From assembly GCF_023015625.1 (NCBI RefSeq), contig NZ_JALKAH010000005.1:434001-498000 (forward strand): a stretch of DNA of 64,000 nt. Direction: 5' to 3'. The stretch is from Yoonia sp. F2084L. Its GTDB lineage: Bacteria > Pseudomonadota > Alphaproteobacteria > Rhodobacterales > Rhodobacteraceae. Shown here piece after piece: positions 50,007 through 59,153 of this stretch. The notes under the pieces were generated by a model. It was given only the letters and a program-made list of their open reading frames with translations, ran no database searches and was not told the DNA's origin. Both the position numbers and the translations under genes were made by a program. Positions within the stretch are counted from its first letter, which is position 1. Each line of letters starts with the position of its first letter.

Positions 50007-51358
50007 TCGAATGTCCTTTCCGGTCCAATGAATGTGATGGCCGTGCGGCCCTGCGCGCCAAGCGCATCCATCAACATGTTCACCACTTCAGCAGATATCT
50101 GGCCCTGCATACCGCGCACAGATGTTGGTGGAAGCGGACGCCGCAAGCTTGATACCCGCTCTAGAGTATAATCCGCCATCCAGCTTTGTGTGTCACCTTC
50201 ATCCGTCCAATTCGGCCAGAACCCCTCAAAACGGTCCTTTAGTCGGCGATAACTGCCAATGGGAATGCCGTCAGCGGCGATAGTTTGCAGCACGTTCTCA
50301 ATCTCATCACTCAGCGCCTTAAGGGTAACACCCCGATCAGGCTCGGCAGTGACGAAAAGTTCGACATGCTGCTCATCCAGCGGCCAAATGCTGACCTGAA
50401 AGCTGCGGGCAAATGCAGCGTCAAACCGTAAGGGTCCAGCCAATCCGCCGGGCACGTTCGCATCCAGAATGTTGCGCAAAAGGATCGCGTGAACCTCTAG
50501 CAGATCAAAATCCATCGGCGCGTCTAACGGAACAACCCTGCGAAACTGCACGCGCGGGGCAGCGTTTTCTTTTGGAAAGCGAAAATACGCGGTTTCTGGC
50601 ACCGCCAGCGAAAAAGGCACGGGGGTTACGCCAGCTGTGCCAAAATCGTCTTCGGGATGCCCGATATTGCGCAGCGCCCGGCTAACCTGCCTGCGTGACA
50701 CGTCCCCAACAACAACAAGGGTCGCCGCATCAAGCGTGTGGGTCTTGGCATGAAAGGCGCGCGCGTCATCGTAGGTCAGCGCGGTGATATCGTCCCGGCT
50801 GCCGATCACGGATGTCGCGATTTGGTTGCCCTCATATAGAAACGCATCCATGCGTTCAGCCGCTTGCATGTCTATGTTGTTGCCCAGCCGAAAATCATAC
50901 TCGCGCATCAGCACATCACGCTCGCCGCCCGCAAAGATCGGATCAACGGTGAGCGGCTGTGCAGTGTTAAGCAACTGTTGCAGCACATCGGGCAAATCAT
51001 CAGGCCGCCCTGACAGCCAATAGCCAATCGCGTACCCGCTGGTCCATGCGTTGGAGTGGTTATCAAGACGCCGCTCTTGCCCGCCCATGGCATTTGCCCA
51101 AGCCAGATGTTCAACATAATGCGCAAGACCGGGGGCGGCAGGCGGGTTTGGCCAGACCAGATAGGCGGTCACATCAGAGGCTTGCGTTTCAGCGACAATA
51201 ACGCCGCTGCTTGCCTTTGCCTGCTCTTGCCATGTGGAATAGGTAACCGCGACCGCCGCGAAAGCAGCCACGAAAACAGCCGCTTTGAATGTACTGCTCA
51301 ACTCAGAAAAGCCTCCGCCCAGACGGCCAAAATACAACTTAATGGTGCCTCCTGACAT
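50003..51358 (-). CDS. M16-family zinc metallopeptidase, catalytic member of a pair
   Basis: About 451 residues with one N-terminal membrane anchor (FKAAVFVAAFAAVAVTYSTW). The inverted zinc motif HYVEH (in LAHYVEHLAWANAMGG) and the downstream Glu in RDVLMREYDFRLGN are present, so it should be active. The second domain contains YFRFPKENAAPRVQFRRVVP. It forms a coupled pair with the following gene, which lacks the motif. The start is uncertain: ATG at 51358 is used, though GGAGG lies just after it and a TTG about 15 bases further on (near 51343) could be the real start. Confidence 0.82.
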   Translation of the reverse strand: MSGGTIKLYFGRLGGGFSELSSTFKAAVFVAAFAAVAVTYSTWQEQAKASSGVIVAETQASDVTAYLVWPNPPAAPGLAHYVEHLAWANAMGGQERRLDNHSNAWTSGYAIGYWLSGRPDDLPDVLQQLLNTAQPLTVDPIFAGGERDVLMREYDFRLGNNIDMQAAERMDAFLYEGNQIATSVIGSRDDITALTYDDARAFHAKTHTLDAATLVVVGDVSRRQVSRALRNIGHPEDDFGTAGVTPVPFSLAVPETAYFRFPKENAAPRVQFRRVVPLDAPMDFDLLEVHAILLRNILDANVPGGLAGPLRFDAAFARSFQVSIWPLDEQHVELFVTAEPDRGVTLKALSDEIENVLQTIAADGIPIGSYRRLKDRFEGFWPNWTDEGDTQSWMADYTLERVSSLRRPLPPTSVRGMQGQISAEVVNMLMDALGAQGRTAITFIGPERTFE

Positions 51359-51464
51359 CACATCATGCAACGCGAATATCGGGCGTCCCTTTGGTTGCAT
51401 GCTGATCTGCGACAATCCGCCCAACCAGAAAAGGCTGGCGCATAATTCATAGGCGTCTCTTACG

Positions 51465-51493
51465 AAAAAGGGCCGCCCTTTCGGACGACCCTT
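51465..51493 (-). terminator. Terminator after the HU gene
   Basis: Read leftward, AAGGGTCGTCC and GGGCGGCCCTT form an 11-base stem with two G-U type mismatches around GAAA, followed by a T run. It lies 37 bases after the HU stop and before the M16 gene. Confidence 0.7.
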
Positions 51494-51529
51494 CGATAAC
51501 TATGCATCCGGCCCGAAGGCCGCGATGGC

Positions 51530-51820
51530 TTAGCCGTTCACGCTGTCTTTCAGCGCTTTGGCGATCGTCATTTTGACAACCTTGTCGGCGTCTTTCTTGA
51601 TCTGCTCACCTGTGGCCGGGTTGCGCACCATGCGCTCTGGGCGCTCGCGGCAGTAGATTTTGCCAACACCGGGAAGTGTCACAGCGCCGCCGCCGGATAC
51701 TTCTTTGGTGATGATGCCAGTCACGGCGTCCAGTGCGGAACCCGCAGCTTTCTTGTCCATGCCTGTTTCATCGGCCAATGCAGCAACAAGCTGCGCTTTT
51801 GTCATTGGTTTTGTAGCCAT
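51530..51820 (-). CDS. HU-family DNA-binding protein
   Basis: A 96-residue histone-like protein: TKAQLVAALADETGMDKKAA at the N-terminus, AVTLPGVGKIYCRERPERMV, and the RNPATGEQI arm that inserts into the minor groove. It bends and compacts DNA as a dimer. The ATG at 51818-51820 is used; a longer frame adds six residues. A single-gene transcript is likely because a terminator follows and the upstream gene is 133 bases away. Confidence 0.92.
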   Translation of the reverse strand: MATKPMTKAQLVAALADETGMDKKAAGSALDAVTGIITKEVSGGGAVTLPGVGKIYCRERPERMVRNPATGEQIKKDADKVVKMTIAKALKDSVNG

Positions 51821-51953
51821 TATCCTGGTCTCCCTCATTCACCCCAGCAGTGGGGCCTATTACCCGCGCATTTAACGGTATGTTGTGTCAGACCACAATG
51901 ATTAGTGTAGGTTTACAAGGGAAAAAGCGCCACTTTTTGCGTTTTTTGGCCAT

Positions 51954-53435
51954 TCAGAGGAAGGCTGTCTCCTCAAAACTGCGTAATTTCCGGCTATGGA
52001 TGCGTTCCAGCGGCATTTCGCGCAGCCGTTCCATGGCCCGAATACCGATCATCAAATGCGCGGCGACCTGCGTTTTATAGAAATCCGAGGCCATGCCGGG
52101 CAGTTTCAGCTCACCATGCAGAGGTTTGTCACTGACGCACAACAGCGTCCCATAAGGCACCCGGAACCGGAAACCGTTGGCCGCAATCGTCGCACTTTCC
52201 ATATCCAGCGCAATGGCGCGCGATTGCGAAAGGCGCTGCACCGGCCCCGCCTGTTCACGCAGTTCCCAGTTGCGGTTGTCGATAGTGGCCACCGTACCGG
52301 TCCGCATGATCCGCTTGAGTTCATAGCCCTCAAGTTCGGTCACATCTGCGACAGCCGTTTCCAGCGCGATCTGAATTTCGGCTAGCGCGGGGATCGGCAC
52401 CCAGACGGGCAGGTCATCATCCAACACGTGATCTTCACGCAGGTAGGCATGTGCGAGCACAAAATCACCCAGCCGTTGCGAATTACGCAGCCCAGCGCAG
52501 TGACCCACCATCAGCCAAGCATGCGGGCGCAGCACGGCGATATGGTCGGTCGCGGTCTTCGCGTTCGACGGCCCCACCCCGATATTCACCAAAGTGATCC
52601 CACTGCCGTTGGCACGCTTCAGGTGATAGGTCGGCATCTGCGGCAGCTTACCCGGAACCGGGATCGGCGCATCGGCATCCGTAATTTCAACATTCCCTGT
52701 GCTGACAAAACTGGTGTAGCCGCTGTCTGGATCGGCCAGCATATGACGGGCGTAAGCCTCGAACTCTTCGACGTAGAACTGATAGTTGGTGAACAGTACA
52801 TGGTTCTGAAAATGCTCTGCCGCGGTCGCCGTATAATGCGCCAATCGCGCGAGCGAATAATCGACACGCTGTGCCGTGAAAGGGGCCAAAGGCCGCGCAC
52901 CGTCGGGATAGGTAAACGCCTCGCCGTTTACGATATTGTCGTGCGTGGTGCTCAGGTCCGGCACATCAAAGTTGTCGCGCAGGTTAAATTCCATCGACCC
53001 ATCATGCGGCACCGTCAGCCCCGGATCATTGGCGGCTGCAAAATGCACCGGCATTTCAGTGCTGGAAGCACCAATGACAACCGGGACACCATGGCTTTCA
53101 AGCAGCAAACCAATCTGCTGTTCCAGATAGGACGCAAACAAGTCAGGCCGGGTGATCGTCGTCGCATACACACCCGGTTCAGCCACATGACCGAAAGACA
53201 AACGCGTGTCGGTCTTAGCATAAGTCGTCGTTGTCAGGCGGATTTCGGGATAAAATGCACGCACCCGTGTTTCAGGCTGACCGTTTGTCAGCGCAGCTGA
53301 AAAATTCTCGGACAAGAACTTTACTGCGGTGGCGTAAAGCTCTTGCAACCGTTCCACCGCTTTTTTTGCGTCCGTAAAGCTTTCAGGTTTTGGGATATCA
53401 GGTGTCCGGATTGACACCTCTTGGGCTATATTCAT
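51954..53435 (-). CDS. amn: AMP nucleosidase
   Basis: A 493-residue protein with the AMP-nucleosidase N-terminal domain followed by a nucleoside-phosphorylase-like catalytic domain (NIGVGPSNAKTATDHIAVLR, MVGHCAGLRNSQRLGDFVLA, and the RAIALDMESATIAANGFRF segment carrying the conserved Glu). It hydrolyses AMP to adenine and ribose 5-phosphate. It overlaps the upstream adenine deaminase gene by four bases, so the two probably act in sequence: AMP to adenine to hypoxanthine. Confidence 0.93.
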   Translation of the reverse strand: MNIAQEVSIRTPDIPKPESFTDAKKAVERLQELYATAVKFLSENFSAALTNGQPETRVRAFYPEIRLTTTTYAKTDTRLSFGHVAEPGVYATTITRPDLFASYLEQQIGLLLESHGVPVVIGASSTEMPVHFAAANDPGLTVPHDGSMEFNLRDNFDVPDLSTTHDNIVNGEAFTYPDGARPLAPFTAQRVDYSLARLAHYTATAAEHFQNHVLFTNYQFYVEEFEAYARHMLADPDSGYTSFVSTGNVEITDADAPIPVPGKLPQMPTYHLKRANGSGITLVNIGVGPSNAKTATDHIAVLRPHAWLMVGHCAGLRNSQRLGDFVLAHAYLREDHVLDDDLPVWVPIPALAEIQIALETAVADVTELEGYELKRIMRTGTVATIDNRNWELREQAGPVQRLSQSRAIALDMESATIAANGFRFRVPYGTLLCVSDKPLHGELKLPGMASDFYKTQVAAHLMIGIRAMERLREMPLERIHSRKLRSFEETAFL

Positions 53436-55231
53436 GCGTTTTCCTCAAATATATCGGTGATTTCAAACTTATCGACATCGACCAACCCCAGGTCAGAGAT
53501 CCGTAGCGATGGGATGACGACAAGTGCCAACAGCGAATGCTGCATATAGGCGTTATTCAATGTGCAGCCGCAGGCCGCCATTGCGGCGACCATCTGATCG
53601 GCTTTAGCCGCGACCTGCGCTGCGGGGCTGTCAGACATCAGGCCCGCGATTGGCAATTCTACCAGCGCCAGCTCTTCGCCGTCTTTCCAGACGGTTACAC
53701 CGCCGCCAACCTCGCCAAGACGGTTTGCCGCAGCAGCCATCATCGCCCGATCTGTTCCAACGACGATCATATGGTGGCTATCATGGGCGACGGTCGAGGC
53801 CATCGCCATTTTGCCAGTGTAGCCAAAGCCCGAGACAAAGCCGTTCACGACCTTGCCCGTCCCTTGATGTCGTTCCACCAGAGCAATCTGATAGGTGTCA
53901 CCTTCGCCTTCAACCAACCCATCAACAACAGGCAGCTCAGCTGTCAAAGCCTCGGTCGGTGCTTGGTTTTCAACAACGCCGATGACCTTCGCTTTTACCT
54001 TATTCTTGCCTTCGGGCGCATTGATCGCAAAGTCAGCATCATCCAACACCTTGCCCATATGCACGGTTTCGCGGGCATCAGCGGGCCAATCGTAATGTGG
54101 ACATTCCACCGTGATCTTGCCGTCCTTTGCCACGGTCTGCCCACGCGCGATGACCTCCTCAATCGGCAGCGTCACCAGATCTGAGGTCAGGATCATATCC
54201 GCCCGCCGTCCCGGCGCAATCGACCCGATCTCGCGCTCCAGCCCAAAATGCGTAGCCGTATTGATCGTCGCCATTTGCAACGCAACCACAGGATCACAGC
54301 CGCACGCAATCGCATGACGGACAACACGGTTCATATGCCCTTCGTTCACCAGCGTACCAGAGTGGCAGTCGTCGGTGCACAGAATGAAATTGCGCGGATC
54401 AAGGCCCTTCTCAGTCACGGCTGTAATCTGGCTTTCGACATCGTACCACGCCGACCCAAGCCGCATCATCGACCGCATCCCGTTGCGCACGCGGGCAATT
54501 GCGTCAGCCTCTGCCGTGCCTTCATGATCGTCAGCGGCGCCACCAGCGACATAAGCCGAAAATGCGACGCCTTTATCAGGCGACGCATAATGTCCGCCAA
54601 CGGTTTTTCCTGCATTCATGGTCGCTGCCATCTCTGCCAGCATTTGTGGATCGCCATTGATAACGCCGGGAAAGTTCATCATCTCGCCCAATCCGATGAT
54701 GCCGGGCCACGCCATCGCTTCGGCCACATCCTCAGCCGAAATCTCAAACCCGGTTGTTTCCAAACCGGGAGCGGAAGGCGCGCAGGACGGCATTTGGGTA
54801 TAGATATTGACGGGCTGCATCAGCGCCTCGTCATGCATCATACGCACGCCGCGCAGGCCCAGCACATTGGCAATCTCATGCGGGTCGGTGAACATCGTCG
54901 TGGTGCCATGCGGGATCACGGCGGCGGCGAACTCGGCAGGGGTCAGCATTCCGCTTTCGATATGCATATGCCCATCGCATAGGCCGGGTATTAGATAGCG
55001 GCTTTCCGCTTCAATCACGCGCGTCTCATCACCAACGCAATGCGACGCATCAGGGCCAATGTAGGCAAACCGCCCCTCTGCGACCGCCACCTGCCAGCCA
55101 TCGAGAATTTCGCGGGTTTGCACATTGACCAGCTTGCCACCGCGAATGACCAAATCGGCCTTTTCGCGCCCGGCGGCAACGGCCACCAAACGGGGGGCAA
55201 CGGCGGCCCATGATTTGAAATGCGTTTCCAT
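53432..55231 (-). CDS. ade: Adenine deaminase
   Basis: A 599-residue amidohydrolase of the Ade family. Metal and substrate motifs are IPGLCDGHMHIESGMLTPAE, PHGTTTMFTDPHEIANVLG, CTDDCHSGTLVNEGHMNRVV and GSIAPGRRADMILTSDLVT; the C-terminal VAHDSHHMIVVGTDRAMMAA region is also typical. It converts adenine to hypoxanthine. I chose the ATG at 55229-55231; a GTG five codons upstream is an alternative. It lies between photosynthesis genes (tspO upstream) and amn, with which it is translationally coupled. Confidence 0.93.
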   Translation of the reverse strand: METHFKSWAAVAPRLVAVAAGREKADLVIRGGKLVNVQTREILDGWQVAVAEGRFAYIGPDASHCVGDETRVIEAESRYLIPGLCDGHMHIESGMLTPAEFAAAVIPHGTTTMFTDPHEIANVLGLRGVRMMHDEALMQPVNIYTQMPSCAPSAPGLETTGFEISAEDVAEAMAWPGIIGLGEMMNFPGVINGDPQMLAEMAATMNAGKTVGGHYASPDKGVAFSAYVAGGAADDHEGTAEADAIARVRNGMRSMMRLGSAWYDVESQITAVTEKGLDPRNFILCTDDCHSGTLVNEGHMNRVVRHAIACGCDPVVALQMATINTATHFGLEREIGSIAPGRRADMILTSDLVTLPIEEVIARGQTVAKDGKITVECPHYDWPADARETVHMGKVLDDADFAINAPEGKNKVKAKVIGVVENQAPTEALTAELPVVDGLVEGEGDTYQIALVERHQGTGKVVNGFVSGFGYTGKMAMASTVAHDSHHMIVVGTDRAMMAAAANRLGEVGGGVTVWKDGEELALVELPIAGLMSDSPAAQVAAKADQMVAAMAACGCTLNNAYMQHSLLALVVIPSLRISDLGLVDVDKFEITDIFEENA

Positions 55232-55273
55232 CCCCAATGGTTTCACCGATTTGGGGGACGTTCAAGGGGGGTG

Positions 55274-55753
55274 TCAGAGGTCTTGGAGTTGCAACGCCTT
55301 TTGGTCCGGATTCAGCCGCACCATGGCAATGTTCAGGGCGGCGGCGACAGTAACCCACACAAGATAAGGGGCAAATGCCAGCCCGGCCCACATGTCCAAC
55401 TGCCAATGGGTCAATGTCGCGCCAAAGACTGCAACCCAAAGGCAGCCCATGATTGGAATCGATGCCTTGATGTTGCGTAGCCCAAAAAACACAGGTGTCC
55501 AAAGCGCGTTGAATGCGATCTGCATCGCCCAAAAGGCCATGGCATAGGCATTGCCATCCAAGACAGCAACCCGCGCACCAGCGAATGCAATGAGCAGATA
55601 AATCGAGGTCCAAGCGACCGGGAAAAGCCAGTTTGGCGGTGTCCACCAGGGCTTATTCAGGCTTTTGTACCACTCACCCGTCGGAAACAGCGCTCCTGTA
55701 GCGGCGGCGCCGAAGGTTGCGGCAAGGAAGATAAGAAACAGCCAGATATCCAT
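55274..55753 (-). CDS. tspO: TspO/MBR family tryptophan-rich sensory protein (CrtK)
   Basis: A 159-residue protein with five membrane helices. Hallmarks are FPTGEWYKSLNKPWWTPPNW, AWTSIYLLIAFAG and FWAMQIAFNALWTPVFFGLR. TspO in Rhodobacter binds tetrapyrroles and modulates photosynthesis gene expression in response to oxygen. It follows crtB directly, as in other purple bacteria, and a strong hairpin covers the region just before its start codon. The next gene downstream is the unrelated ade, so this is the edge of the photosynthesis cluster. Confidence 0.93.
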   Translation of the reverse strand: MDIWLFLIFLAATFGAAATGALFPTGEWYKSLNKPWWTPPNWLFPVAWTSIYLLIAFAGARVAVLDGNAYAMAFWAMQIAFNALWTPVFFGLRNIKASIPIMGCLWVAVFGATLTHWQLDMWAGLAFAPYLVWVTVAAALNIAMVRLNPDQKALQLQDL

Positions 55754-55781
55754 TTATGGGACCCTTTCAAGGTTCCCATAA
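55754..55781 (-). promoter_or_regulatory. Hairpin at the tspO translation start
   Basis: On the transcribed strand TTATGGGA and TCCCATAA form a perfect 8-base stem, extended inward by two more pairs past one mismatch, directly before the tspO ATG. The likely ribosome site AAGGG lies in its loop and 3' arm. It could restrict tspO translation or mark the crtB 3' end. Confidence 0.6.
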
Positions 55782-55784
55782 CAC

Positions 55785-56807
55785 CTAAGCCATCGGACGG
55801 TCAGTTCCAATCTCTGCTTCGCGTGCCTTCAGTTCGGCCAGAATATCAAGGACAGTGCTTGAACGGCTTGGATCAGGTCGCGCGCGACTGGCTGCATCGA
55901 CCAAAAACGCAACTTCTGGCAACGGCTTTGCATAAACAACTGGTGATTTCGGCATGACTAAAGACGTCAGCGTGTACCCCCCCGCCTGCGTCAGCCACCC
56001 CAGCTTTTGCCGCGAAGATGTGCGCGCACGCATTGAGATGCTGTCGTATCCCTGCCGTTTCAACTGTGTACCAATGCCCGCATAGATCAAACGCGCCGCC
56101 CAAATCCCAGTGCGCGCCTGCAAAGGCAGCACGTTGATACCCGCCTCTGATCGGCGATAAAGCCTGTCGGCCTCAGCCAACAGCCGTTTGACCATGCGGC
56201 GGACATCATCCGTTGGCAGCGGTTCACGCACAAAATTCAGTGGATCAATCCCGGCCTCGGCCAGCCAATCCAGCGGCAGATAAATCCGCCCCATCCGGGC
56301 ATCTTCACCCACATCGCGGGCGATATTGGTCAACTGCATCGCCACGCCAAGATCACAGGCGCGCGCCAAAGCGTCCGGGTCACGCACGCGCATCAGCACG
56401 CACATCATTGCGCCCACCGCGCTGGCAACACGGGCGGAATAGTCTCTCACACCGCTTAAACTGTCATAACGATGCTCTGCTGCGTCCCATGCAAGACCCT
56501 CTAGCAAGGCCTCTGGCAAGGCGCGCGGCATGTCAAAATCTTCGATGATCGCGGCAAAGGCCCGGTCCTCTGGCGCATTCTTGGGCTTGCCAGCATAGGC
56601 CGCATCCAGACGCTCTTGCAGGCGGAACACCGCACCGGCCTGATAGTCACCCTCATCCACCTCATCATCTGCCAGACGGCAAAAGGCATAGAGGGCCAAG
56701 GCAGGATCGCGGACCTTGGCGGGCAACAGCTTGGACGCCGCGTGAAACGATAACGACCCGTGGCGGATCGCCTCGCGGCAATGGTCAAGGTCGTCAGAGC
56801 GGATCAT
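55785..56807 (-). CDS. crtB: Phytoene synthase CrtB
   Basis: A 340-residue head-to-head prenyl synthase. The Asp-rich motifs are RLADDEVDEGD and LTNIARDVGEDARMGRIYLP, with AFCRLADDEVDE in the first. It joins two geranylgeranyl diphosphates to phytoene. It overlaps the crtI stop by four bases, forming the crtIB unit, and tspO follows 31 bases downstream. Confidence 0.95.
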   Translation of the reverse strand: MIRSDDLDHCREAIRHGSLSFHAASKLLPAKVRDPALALYAFCRLADDEVDEGDYQAGAVFRLQERLDAAYAGKPKNAPEDRAFAAIIEDFDMPRALPEALLEGLAWDAAEHRYDSLSGVRDYSARVASAVGAMMCVLMRVRDPDALARACDLGVAMQLTNIARDVGEDARMGRIYLPLDWLAEAGIDPLNFVREPLPTDDVRRMVKRLLAEADRLYRRSEAGINVLPLQARTGIWAARLIYAGIGTQLKRQGYDSISMRARTSSRQKLGWLTQAGGYTLTSLVMPKSPVVYAKPLPEVAFLVDAASRARPDPSRSSTVLDILAELKAREAEIGTDRPMA

Positions 56808-58342
56808 TCGGCAGCTACCTTCATTTCAGGCATGACGGGCGCATCGGGCACCATCTTGGCCAGCACCTCTGCACTGGAAATCACCCCGGGCACGCCTGCG
56901 CCGGGGTGCGTACCAGCGCCCACCAGATAAAGACCCTTGGCCTCTTCGCTCACGTTATGAGGCCGGAACCACGCAGATTGCAGGATACGCGGTTCGATCG
57001 AAAAGCCGGATCCATTGGGCGACAGATAGCGGTCGCGGAAATCCTCGGGAGTGAGGACCATCTCGGTACTGATGTAGTCTGCAAAGCCCGGCATGGTATT
57101 TTCGACCTCAGCCTGCACTTTGGCCTTATAAATCTCGGCCTCTTTCTGCCAATCCACTGGATCATCAAAGCCCAGATGCGGGACAGGGGACAAAACATAA
57201 AACGTGTCATCACCAGCAGGGGCGACGCTTGGGTCGGTCTTTGCGGGGCGATGGATATAAAGGCTCATATCATCAGACAATTTGCCCTTGATAAAGATAT
57301 CTTTCAGCAGGCCTTCATAGCGGGGCGCGTTTGTGATCGTGTGATGGCCCACGTCAGGCCACATCTTTGCAGTGCCCTTGGTGCCAAAATACCAGACAAA
57401 CAGGCCCATCGACCACCGGCGCGATTTCAGCTTTTTATCCGTCCAGCGCTTGCGCGGCGCATTGCGCAAAAGGCGTTGATAGGTATGCCCCGCATCCGCG
57501 TTACTGACCACAAGTTCCGCTGGAATAGTCTCTGAATTCGTCAGTTTGACGCCCTTGGCAGCACCCTGTTCGACAAGGATTTCATCGACCTCAACACCCT
57601 GCCGGACCTGCCCGCCCTGCGAGCGGATCACATCGGTCATCGCCTTGGCGATCTGCTGCACACCGCCCATCGCGTAGTGCACGCCGAATTCCTTTTCGAG
57701 GTAGGCGACAAGCGCATACATCGACGTCACATGCATCGGGTCGCCCCCGATAAACAGCGGGTGGAACGACAAGGCCATTCGCAAACGGGGATCTTTCACA
57801 CGCGCCTTTGCCAGCCCAAGGATCGACCGATCCGCACGCAGCATCGCAAAGAGTGGCAGGACCTTGATGGTTTCCCAAAGACGGTGCATCGGTTTGGCGA
57901 CCATACCTTCGAAGCCCACAACATAGCGGGCCTCGCTATCCTTGAGGAATCGCTGATAGCCCTTCACATCGCGCGGGCTGAGACGCGCGACCTCTGCCAA
58001 CATCGCGTCTGTATCCTGACGGGCCGTGAACGTGGACCCATCCTGCCAGCGGACTTCGTAAAATGGGTCCATCGGGCGCAGGTCGATATCTTTGTGAAAA
58101 TCGCGCCCACAGGCGGCCCATAATTCCTCATACACCTGCGGCACCGTGATAATCGTCGGCCCAAGGTCGAATCGGTGGCCATCTTGGGTCACAGATGACC
58201 CACGACCGCCTGGCTTATCCAAACGGTCCAAAACCGTTACGGCATAGCCCTTTGCACCTAACCGCATAGCCGCTGCAAGGCCGCCAAGCCCCGCACCAAT
58301 GACGATTGCGGCGTTTGAATCATTCTGATGGTCTGTAATCAT
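56804..58342 (-). CDS. crtI: Phytoene desaturase CrtI
   Basis: A 512-residue FAD desaturase. The dinucleotide motif is AIVIGAGLGGLAAAMRLGAK followed by GGRGSSV, and the C-terminal signature is GLYLVGAGTHPGAGVPGVIS. In Rhodobacter-type pathways it makes three desaturations to neurosporene. It is divergent from crtA, and the 108-base intergenic region holds two PpsR-type palindromes. The last four bases overlap crtB. Confidence 0.95.
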   Translation of the reverse strand: MITDHQNDSNAAIVIGAGLGGLAAAMRLGAKGYAVTVLDRLDKPGGRGSSVTQDGHRFDLGPTIITVPQVYEELWAACGRDFHKDIDLRPMDPFYEVRWQDGSTFTARQDTDAMLAEVARLSPRDVKGYQRFLKDSEARYVVGFEGMVAKPMHRLWETIKVLPLFAMLRADRSILGLAKARVKDPRLRMALSFHPLFIGGDPMHVTSMYALVAYLEKEFGVHYAMGGVQQIAKAMTDVIRSQGGQVRQGVEVDEILVEQGAAKGVKLTNSETIPAELVVSNADAGHTYQRLLRNAPRKRWTDKKLKSRRWSMGLFVWYFGTKGTAKMWPDVGHHTITNAPRYEGLLKDIFIKGKLSDDMSLYIHRPAKTDPSVAPAGDDTFYVLSPVPHLGFDDPVDWQKEAEIYKAKVQAEVENTMPGFADYISTEMVLTPEDFRDRYLSPNGSGFSIEPRILQSAWFRPHNVSEEAKGLYLVGAGTHPGAGVPGVISSAEVLAKMVPDAPVMPEMKVAAE

Positions 58343-58358
58343 AGCCTAACAGTAGTAG

Positions 58359-58376
58359 TGTAAACACAAGTTGACA
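58359..58376. promoter_or_regulatory. PpsR/CrtJ-type palindrome, crtI side of the crtI-crtA region
   Basis: TGT-AAACACAAGTTG-ACA fits TGT-N12-ACA and starts 17 bases before the crtI start codon. A further inverted repeat, TTGACA (58371-58376) with TGTCAA (58384-58389), overlaps its right arm. Confidence 0.72.
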
Positions 58377-58413
58377 ATTCTTATGTCAACATCTTCCCAA
58401 GTCTGGCCCAATA

Positions 58414-58431
58414 TGTCAGGATTAGTTGACA
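58414..58431. promoter_or_regulatory. PpsR/CrtJ-type palindrome, crtA side of the crtI-crtA region
   Basis: TGT-CAGGATTAGTTG-ACA fits TGT-N12-ACA, 55 bases from the other copy and about 20 bases before the crtA start. Paired distant sites in crtI-crtA regions are known in Rhodobacter. Confidence 0.72.
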
Positions 58432-58450
58432 CGACCATGAGGTCAGAACC

Positions 58451-59152
58451 GTGACGCAAACTGTCAGCTTGTCTTTCTTCCGCTTCGCCGGGCCGCTGGC
58501 CCGTGCGTGGGCGTTAACGATGATGGGCGGAGCAAGATTACCGCTGGCGCGAACCCCTGACATTGGATTTTGGAAGCTGTGCGGATCAGGCACAGGCGAA
58601 GGGTTCACCCCCGTGCCCAACACCGCCGTCTATGCGATCCTTGCGACTTGGCCTGATGCGGAAACCGCGCGTGCACGCACGCAGTCGGGTATCTTTGCGA
58701 CCTACCAGAAACGCGCGGCTGAGAATTGGACCGTTTTCCTGCAAACGCAGACGGCGCGCGGGGAATGGTCCGGGCAAACGCCTTTTGAACCCACAACAGC
58801 CGAAACCGCTGGCCCATTAGCCGCACTGACCCGCGCAACGATCAAACCCCGCATCCTGAAGCGGTTCTGGGGCCGCGTGCCGAATATCTCTGAGATGATC
58901 GGAAAGGACCCAAACGTCGCCTTCAAGATCGGCATTGGCGAAGTGCCGATGCTGCACCAAGTCACATTTTCCATCTGGCCATCTGAAAAAGCGATGGCCG
59001 GTTTCGCCCGCACTGGACCACACGCAGAGGCTATTCGCGCTGTCCGCGACGAAGGCTGGTTTCGCGAAGAACTTTATGCCCGTTTTGCCGTGCACTCCGA
59101 CCGGGGCACATGGAACGGCACCTCACCCTTAGCCAAACTTGAGGCCACATAA
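58451..59152 (+). CDS. crtA: Spheroidene monooxygenase CrtA
   Basis: A 233-residue protein of the CrtA family (VSLSFFRFAGPLARAWALTM, then FWKLCGSGTGEGFTPVPNTA, and MLHQVTFSIWPSEKAMAGFA). It adds a keto group to spheroidene, giving spheroidenone, the typical red carotenoid of aerobic phototrophic roseobacters. The start is GTG at 58451, just after the second PpsR site; no strong ribosome site is visible. bchI begins one base after its stop. Confidence 0.92.
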   Translation: MTQTVSLSFFRFAGPLARAWALTMMGGARLPLARTPDIGFWKLCGSGTGEGFTPVPNTAVYAILATWPDAETARARTQSGIFATYQKRAAENWTVFLQTQTARGEWSGQTPFEPTTAETAGPLAALTRATIKPRILKRFWGRVPNISEMIGKDPNVAFKIGIGEVPMLHQVTFSIWPSEKAMAGFARTGPHAEAIRAVRDEGWFREELYARFAVHSDRGTWNGTSPLAKLEAT

Positions 59153-59153
59153 G

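Noticed and set aside
51904-51953. AT-rich inverted repeat after amn as a terminator
   Set aside because: The stem is only AAAAAG/CTTTTT with little GC content, too weak to call.
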